Shown: one piece after another, positions 44,071-48,317 of the stretch
Position numbering within the stretch: the stretch's first letter is position 1
Layout of the letters: each line of letters opens with the position of its first letter
Source: Acidobacteria bacterium UBA2990
Lineage (GTDB): Bacteria; Acidobacteriota; Vicinamibacteria; Vicinamibacterales; UBA8438
Direction: 5' to 3'
NCBI GenBank assembly: GCA_002347025.1
Contig: DEAE01000028.1
Location: 28,656-76,972, forward strand
Length of the DNA stretch: 48,317 bases
Made by a program: the position numbers and the translations under genes
The notes under the pieces: generated by a model
The model's database searches: none
What the model saw: the letters and a program-made list of their open reading frames with translations, nothing else
Told to the model about the DNA's origin: nothing

Positions 44071-45174
44071 CTACTGACTCATAATTTCTGCCCCTGGAAA
44101 GGTTAGCGAAAAACCATACCAACGGCTGAACAGCTGTTGAGGACGTTCCACATCTAGCCTTCGACCATCTTGGTCGTACAAGACACCCATGCGAACCACT
44201 CCGCCGGTATCCAAGCGAACTTCCCTTTCCCCAAGGACCGCATCCGATGCATCAACAAAGAGCGCGGCCGGTGTGAAGGTGGTGGGATCGGCAAAAATAA
44301 GCACCATGTCCCCGTCGAAATCATCGACGAAGGCACCGTTCTCCTCAATCAGGTCCATTGGGTAGAATCGAACCAGTCGCTCACTGACAACCCCCAACCC
44401 CATCGTCATCCGTGGCAACCGGGCATCTTCGTCGCCAAGCGTCTCAATAAACATGGATGAAAGCTCAGCGCTCTTGTTACTTGGCCGATAGCGACCTCCG
44501 GCGTCGGCCTCCGGTCTGTTCCCTTTGTTATATGGCCGAGTCGAAACAGCTAACTCGATGTTAGGGTCTATCGCCAAGGCCTGCTCGGCGCTCATCTGTA
44601 GCATATTGCCAACAGGACCCAATGACTCTCCTACATGAGGTCCGTACATAGCATCGCCGGTTATGTGATTCCAAAGCGTTCGGCTTTCGGTATCCTGCAT
44701 GACAAAAAGCCCATCATAGAGTCCTACAGTTTCAAACCGGTGCCCGGCGCCACTAACGGTAGGAACCAAACTGGTTCCACTGTTACAAACCACTCAAAAC
44801 GTCGCCAACCAGTCCTTTCCACCAGCGACACCTTGAGCTATGTGATGGTAGGCCATCTGGTCACGGAGCAAGGCGACCCGGCCAGCAGCAGTCTGGATAA
44901 CAAGCACCACCGTGTCCTCACTAACCTGCTCCTTGGCAAGAACCTGACTCAGTGCTTCGGTTGTTTCTACATGAAATGTTTCAAACAACCCGTTCGCGAC
45001 GCCACTGAATCTCGACAAGTCGAACCCACTGGCGGCCGGGCCATCCGGTAAGTCGAGCGGTCGGGTATTCCGCTGGGCACCCGCGTCCACCGCCCAGCCT
45101 CCCATAACAGCGACGGCAACCACGGACACTGCCCACACTCGTAAGATTTGCTGATCACAGTTTAGCGTCACCAT
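44071..45174 (-). CDS. Secreted DUF3179 protein, probable UxxC selenoprotein (367 aa)
   Basis: One continuous frame interrupted by TGA at 44794-44796 (codon 127). Upstream: signal peptide ending VDAGAQ, then QTAAGRVALLRDQMAYHHI and GGKDWLATF. Downstream: VVCNSGTSLVP, then the DUF3179 core YDGLFVMQDTESRTLWNHITGDAMYG. DUF3179 proteins I remember read LVTYC-x-x-C-x-S-G at this point, so TGA stands exactly where the first Cys belongs and decoding gives U-V-V-C, a thioredoxin-like redox motif. A SECIS-like hairpin (44762-44778) follows. An independent second gene would begin with GTG right after the TGA, with no ribosome site. ATG 45174 has GGTGGGGG upstream. It is probably a periplasmic thiol/selenol redox protein; its partner is unknown. 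Confidence 0.83.
44762..44778 (-). promoter_or_regulatory. SECIS-like hairpin in the DUF3179 mRNA
   Basis: On the minus-strand transcript GGAACC and GGUUCC form a perfect 6-bp stem around the loop AGUUU. The loop begins 21 nt after the UGA and has G at its second position followed by U, matching the bacterial SECIS rules. A lower UAAC/GUUA pairing across an internal loop can extend it. It lies inside codons just after the UxxC motif. Confidence 0.72.
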
Positions 45175-45400
45175 AGCCCCCACCAATATCAATAACCTAT
45201 ACCGAGCGCTCGCAATGCTGTCTGGCCGATGCTACTACAGCTAACAACTTACGTTTGACGAACCATTTACTCGAAGCATTCGACTCCTCACAACGGCAGG
45301 CCAGGTTAGTTGTGTGAGACAACTAAAATTCGGCCATCCGCACTCCAAATTCTCGTCCTTCGGCATCCGAGACGTGCGGTAGCCCCCCTAAGACGGGGCC

Positions 45401-47083
45401 TCATTCATCCGGCAAGGCAAAAACGAACAAGCCATTCCCTGCACTGGGACGCCGCTTCTCCGGTGTGAGTTCAACCGGAATCGTGGTCCAGCTTCCACCA
45501 CCTATGCCAGCCGGAACGGCCACATACTGTTTGCCGGCAACTGCATAAGTGATTGGAAACCCCTGAGACGACGTCGGCAAACGAGTCTCCCATAATTGTT
45601 CACCTGTTTCCACATCGTAAGCGTAGGCCTGTCGGTCAAAAGTTCCTACAAAGACGAGCCCACCTGCGGTCGTCAGAGCAGCCGAAATATAGGGTGTCCG
45701 TTTCCGGTGAGACCAGAGAATCTCTCCACTAACATGCATCGCAACGAACTCACCAAGGTTACCCTCACTCTCTGGATGCAAGAAATTTCGTCGACCCAAC
45801 ATCCCGTTACCCCCACCACCTTCTCTCCACTCCACATCGCTATAAATGCTGCGCTGACAATTCAAGGTGAGCGGAATATAGAACGCTTCGGTATCTGGGT
45901 GATAGGACATCGCACGCCAACTCTTGAGGCCAGAATGGCTAGGACAGAACTCAAGTTCAACATCCAATTGAGGCACCATTCCGGGACGAAATGACATGCG
46001 TCCACTAGCTGGATCGATATCTACAATGTTCTGATACCCAAGATCGGTGGCCTTAATAAACTGCCCGGTCACACGGTCGAGCTGCCACAAAACCCCAAGC
46101 TTGCCCATCGTAAAGACAGACGGCCGACCATCAACATCCACTAGCACCCGCTCAAACACCTCATCCATATCGTGTGACTCACCTGGCAGGTGCTGGTAAT
46201 ACCAGCGCATCGCACCGGTGTCTGGGTCAAGCGCAAGCGTGGAACTGGTATAGAGGGCCTGCCCATCTGTTCGACGACTCACCTGCGCCCACGGCTTTGC
46301 CTGAGCCACACCCCAAAAAGTCAGGTCGAGATCAGCGTCGTATGTCCCAGTAATCCACGCGTCACCCCCACCTCGAAACATCATGGGTAGATCACCCCAA
46401 CTGTCTCCTCCTGGTTCACCGGGTCGAGCCACTGTCGATGTGCGCCACAATTCTCGACCAGTGCGTGCATCGTGAGCGGTGATAAAACAACCGTCATCCC
46501 AGAACCGCATACAACCGGCCATCCCTGAAATCACTTTGCCGTCGGCTACAAGCGCCCCACCAGTGTAGAAATATCCCTTGGCAGAATCCCCAACCTCAGC
46601 CTCCCAAACGATTTCCCCGCTGCGCACATCCAGAGCCACTATGTTCGCATCTGCAGTATTCAGAATAATCTTGTCTTCGTAGATAGCGATATTGCGATTC
46701 GGACGGCCTCTGCCACGCCCGGTCGGAAACTCTCGCCGGTGCTCCCACAAGAGGTCTCCCGTGGCTGCATCAAGCGCCTGTACGATGTTTCCCGGACTGG
46801 CCAAAAACATCACTCCATCGTGCACAATTGGAGTGGTCTGCTGGGACCCGGCCTCCATCGCCCAGGACCACACCATCCGCATATTTCCCACGTTGTCGCG
46901 CGTGATTTGGTCAAGCGGACTGTAGCCCCACCCGTCACGAGTACGGCGCCAGTTCAACCAACTTTCCTCTGGCGGGTCGGCCAGTACAGCGTCGGTGACT
47001 GAACGAATCGCCGGAGCCTGGCCTGCTGCCGGCAAGACTACGCCAACAAAAACGAGTAAGAAACACATAGCAAGACGAACCAT
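45401..47083 (-). CDS. Secreted PQQ-type beta-propeller dehydrogenase (560 aa)
   Basis: Periplasmic quinoprotein, the closest relative in the window of the 33-1766 protein (shared LDPDTGAMRWYYQHLPGE, DMDEVFERVLVD and FTMGKLGVLWQ segments). Signal peptide residues 1-22 end PAAGQ. Blade motifs include ALDAATGDLLWEH, ALDVRSGEIVWEA and AYDVETGEQLWET. The catalytic-Asp segment is GESHDMDEVFER. The Cys pair GCMRFWDDGC fills the PQQ loop. No CxxCH. ATG 47083 has GGGAGG 8 nt upstream. It follows no obvious partner; the 226-bp gap to the DUF3179 gene holds only a 5-bp hairpin near 45352-45372. The substrate is unknown; a small alcohol or polyol is the family expectation. Confidence 0.9.
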   Translation of the reverse strand: MVRLAMCFLLVFVGVVLPAAGQAPAIRSVTDAVLADPPEESWLNWRRTRDGWGYSPLDQITRDNVGNMRMVWSWAMEAGSQQTTPIVHDGVMFLASPGNIVQALDAATGDLLWEHRREFPTGRGRGRPNRNIAIYEDKIILNTADANIVALDVRSGEIVWEAEVGDSAKGYFYTGGALVADGKVISGMAGCMRFWDDGCFITAHDARTGRELWRTSTVARPGEPGGDSWGDLPMMFRGGGDAWITGTYDADLDLTFWGVAQAKPWAQVSRRTDGQALYTSSTLALDPDTGAMRWYYQHLPGESHDMDEVFERVLVDVDGRPSVFTMGKLGVLWQLDRVTGQFIKATDLGYQNIVDIDPASGRMSFRPGMVPQLDVELEFCPSHSGLKSWRAMSYHPDTEAFYIPLTLNCQRSIYSDVEWREGGGGNGMLGRRNFLHPESEGNLGEFVAMHVSGEILWSHRKRTPYISAALTTAGGLVFVGTFDRQAYAYDVETGEQLWETRLPTSSQGFPITYAVAGKQYVAVPAGIGGGSWTTIPVELTPEKRRPSAGNGLFVFALPDE

Positions 47084-47297
47084 CTCGCAACCTCCCAGTT
47101 CTCCGAGGCCTGCCTGGACTCAAAGGAAGCCAGACGGACCTCAATCGATTCTATCTGCCGAACCTTACCATGGCACTAGAAACACACAATCTCCTGCTGT
47201 CCCCGGCACGGTCAATGAATGAGAGAAGGAGGGAACCGAAAGAGACCACGGGTCGCGCCTGGTGCGTCTACCTTCAGTCTAGTCTGGAGATCGTAGG

Positions 47298-48071
47298 TTA
47301 GAGCTCCACAACACAATCCGGTAGTGCCCTTCGTAGAGCCGTCAAGCCCGTCATAGTAACGAAAGTGCCACTGAGATCCAGTTGTTCCAAGCGTGACAAT
47401 CCCATCAGATACGTTACTCCGGTATCGGTAACCTGAGTGTGAGCAAGTCCAAGGCTTTCCAATCTCGATAACTTCGCCAGATGCAACAGGCCCCCGTCAG
47501 TGATTTGAGTACTATCAAGATTGAGACGTTCCAGCTGCGATGCTGCCTCAAGATGCGACAACCCCGCATCCGTAATTTGGGTATAACCAAGCCCAAGAGT
47601 ACCTAATGACGGCAAACTTGCCACATTCGCCAAACCCGCGTCGGTGACCTGGGTCCCAACAAGACTAAGAGTCTCCAGTTGAACCACGCCAATCAATGTC
47701 CTTAACCCGACGTCGCTAACCTTGGTAAAGGACAGACCAAGCTCCCGCAAACCGGATATCTCCACCAAATACCCCAGCCCCGCATCCGTCACCAGAGTAT
47801 TGTTAAGATTGACGGACACCAAACCCGTTGCCCCGGCAAGGTCACTCAAGTCCTCATCAGTAACCTGGGTAGAGGACAGATCCACACGCTCCGCCATCCC
47901 CAGCACATCTTCGCTTATCTCACCCCCAAGGGTTTCAACCAGAGTCTCTAGAGGATCAAGTAACGCTTCGGGTAAAGGCTCTTGCCCCTCCACGACCTGC
48001 AAACCCAACGCCACCAGGCCAGCAGCGACTATGCCAACCGCAATACCCCCTCCTACCCGAAAACCAACCAT
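47298..48071 (-). CDS. Leucine-rich repeat exported or membrane-anchored protein (257 aa)
   Basis: The N-terminus (residues about 1-30, GIAVGIVAAGLVALGLQV) is a signal peptide or membrane anchor. Residues about 60-245 are roughly eight leucine-rich repeats of 24 residues with the consensus L-x-L-x-x-T-x-V/I-T-D-x-G-L-x-x-L (for example LSLVGTQVTDAGLANVASL, LNLDSTQITDGGLLHLAKL, LGLAHTQVTDTGVTYLMGL). This TDAGL type is abundant in Planctomycetota and Acidobacteriota and is used for protein binding. ATG 48071 has GGAGAAGA about 6 nt upstream; longer starts in the same frame have no ribosome site or signal peptide. It is a single gene; the ligand is unknown. Confidence 0.87.
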   Translation of the reverse strand: MVGFRVGGGIAVGIVAAGLVALGLQVVEGQEPLPEALLDPLETLVETLGGEISEDVLGMAERVDLSSTQVTDEDLSDLAGATGLVSVNLNNTLVTDAGLGYLVEISGLRELGLSFTKVSDVGLRTLIGVVQLETLSLVGTQVTDAGLANVASLPSLGTLGLGYTQITDAGLSHLEAASQLERLNLDSTQITDGGLLHLAKLSRLESLGLAHTQVTDTGVTYLMGLSRLEQLDLSGTFVTMTGLTALRRALPDCVVEL

Positions 48072-48207
48072 AGTTCTTCTCCAATCAACGCAATAATCAG
48101 TGAGAACCACTCGCCACCTAGGGTGCTTTTCGGACCCACATATCAGCCTGAACTTTGCTTTGACCAGGTGAACCGCCAGCCACGTAAAGCCGCCCATATA
48201 AACAAAT

Positions 48208-48233
48208 GAGGCCAGCCCACACTGGCTGGCCTC
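48208..48233 (-). terminator. Intrinsic terminator for a minus-strand gene entering from the right
   Basis: A perfect 10-bp GC-rich stem (48208-48217 with 48224-48233) with a 6-nt loop is followed on the minus strand by ATTTGTTTATAT. It lies about 60 nt past a stop codon near 48295, fitting the end of a gene outside the window. Confidence 0.65.
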
Positions 48234-48294
48234 GCATTGGTTCCACGCTAAATTCAAAAGCTACAATCCGGACAGTCCTTGGTAACAGAACTAC

Positions 48295-48317
48295 TTACTG
48301 TCCCCCAGCCGCAGCCT
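48295..48317 (-). CDS. Possible 3' end of a gene running in from the right edge
   Basis: On the minus strand the last bases can read as AAAGGQ followed by TAA at 48295-48297, an ordinary protein C-terminus. The downstream terminator hairpin at 48208-48233 supports a gene end here. A second frame ending TAG at 48291-48293 (LRLGDSK) is also possible. Too little is present to name a product. Confidence 0.3.

Noticed and set aside
44071..44793. The downstream half of the DUF3179 protein as a separate gene
   Set aside because: The start would be a GTG immediately after TGA with no ribosome site; the frame is continuous with the signal-peptide half and the motif spans the TGA.
1..48317. General reassignment of TGA to Trp or Gly
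   Set aside because: Several intact genes end at TGA at the expected family length (cupin, symporter, membrane-protein pair, DUF1592), so TGA is a normal stop here.
1..48317. CRISPR arrays, insertion sequences, prophage or integrase genes
   Set aside because: No spaced direct repeats, transposase, recombinase or phage structural motifs were seen on either strand.

Overview
The window reads as chromosomal DNA of a free-living, moderately GC-rich Gram-negative bacterium. The mix of secreted PQQ-type beta-propeller quinoproteins, DUF1501, DUF1549/DUF1553, DUF1552 and DUF1592 proteins, a tannase-like esterase and Gfo/Idh plus epimerase genes is typical of marine or soil Acidobacteriota and Planctomycetota. 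I favour an uncultivated Acidobacteriota lineage, by inference from gene content only. Most products carry signal peptides, so the region mainly builds a periplasmic and outer-surface oxidation and hydrolysis toolkit.

Layout. 1-7.4 kb (all minus): PQQ dehydrogenase, a DUF1549/DUF1553 cytochrome-like protein followed by its DUF1501 partner, and a cyclase-family hydrolase. 7.5-10.1 kb (minus): a class I SAM methyltransferase interrupted by two consecutive in-frame TGA codons, then a secreted type-B carboxylesterase with a frameshift. 10.2-14.5 kb: a secreted cupin (plus), then a tannase-like esterase, a conserved secreted protein of unknown role and a secreted epoxide-hydrolase-like enzyme (minus). 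14.8-15.8 kb: two related small membrane proteins (plus). 15.9-19.7 kb: a translationally coupled DUF1592/DUF1552 pair (minus). 19.8-25.9 kb: ankyrin protein, Gfo/Idh oxidoreductase with sugar epimerase, sodium:solute symporter, and a DUF4440-like protein. 26-31 kb: a second DUF1549/DUF1501 module. 31.3-37.2 kb: PQQ dehydrogenase, xylA and xylB, and a ThuA-DUF1080 protein. 37.3-48.1 kb: PQQ dehydrogenase, SDR39U1-type protein, two-domain VOC protein, orphan VapB-like antitoxin, membrane permease, DUF3179 protein interrupted by TGA, another PQQ dehydrogenase, and a leucine-rich repeat protein.

Main discovery. Two genes appear to encode selenoproteins that ordinary gene calling would split in two. 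In the methyltransferase, tandem TGA-TGA (codons 99-100) is followed 17 nt later by the loop of a 7-bp hairpin with loop AGGUG. In the DUF3179 protein, TGA replaces the first Cys of a CxxC-like motif (giving U-V-V-C), and 21 nt later comes the loop AGUUU of a 6-bp GC-rich hairpin. Both hairpins fit the bacterial SECIS pattern, and TGA works as a normal stop for neighbouring genes. No selenocysteine machinery lies in the window, so the genome should carry selA, selB, selC and selD elsewhere. Everything here comes from reading the sequence; no database search was possible.
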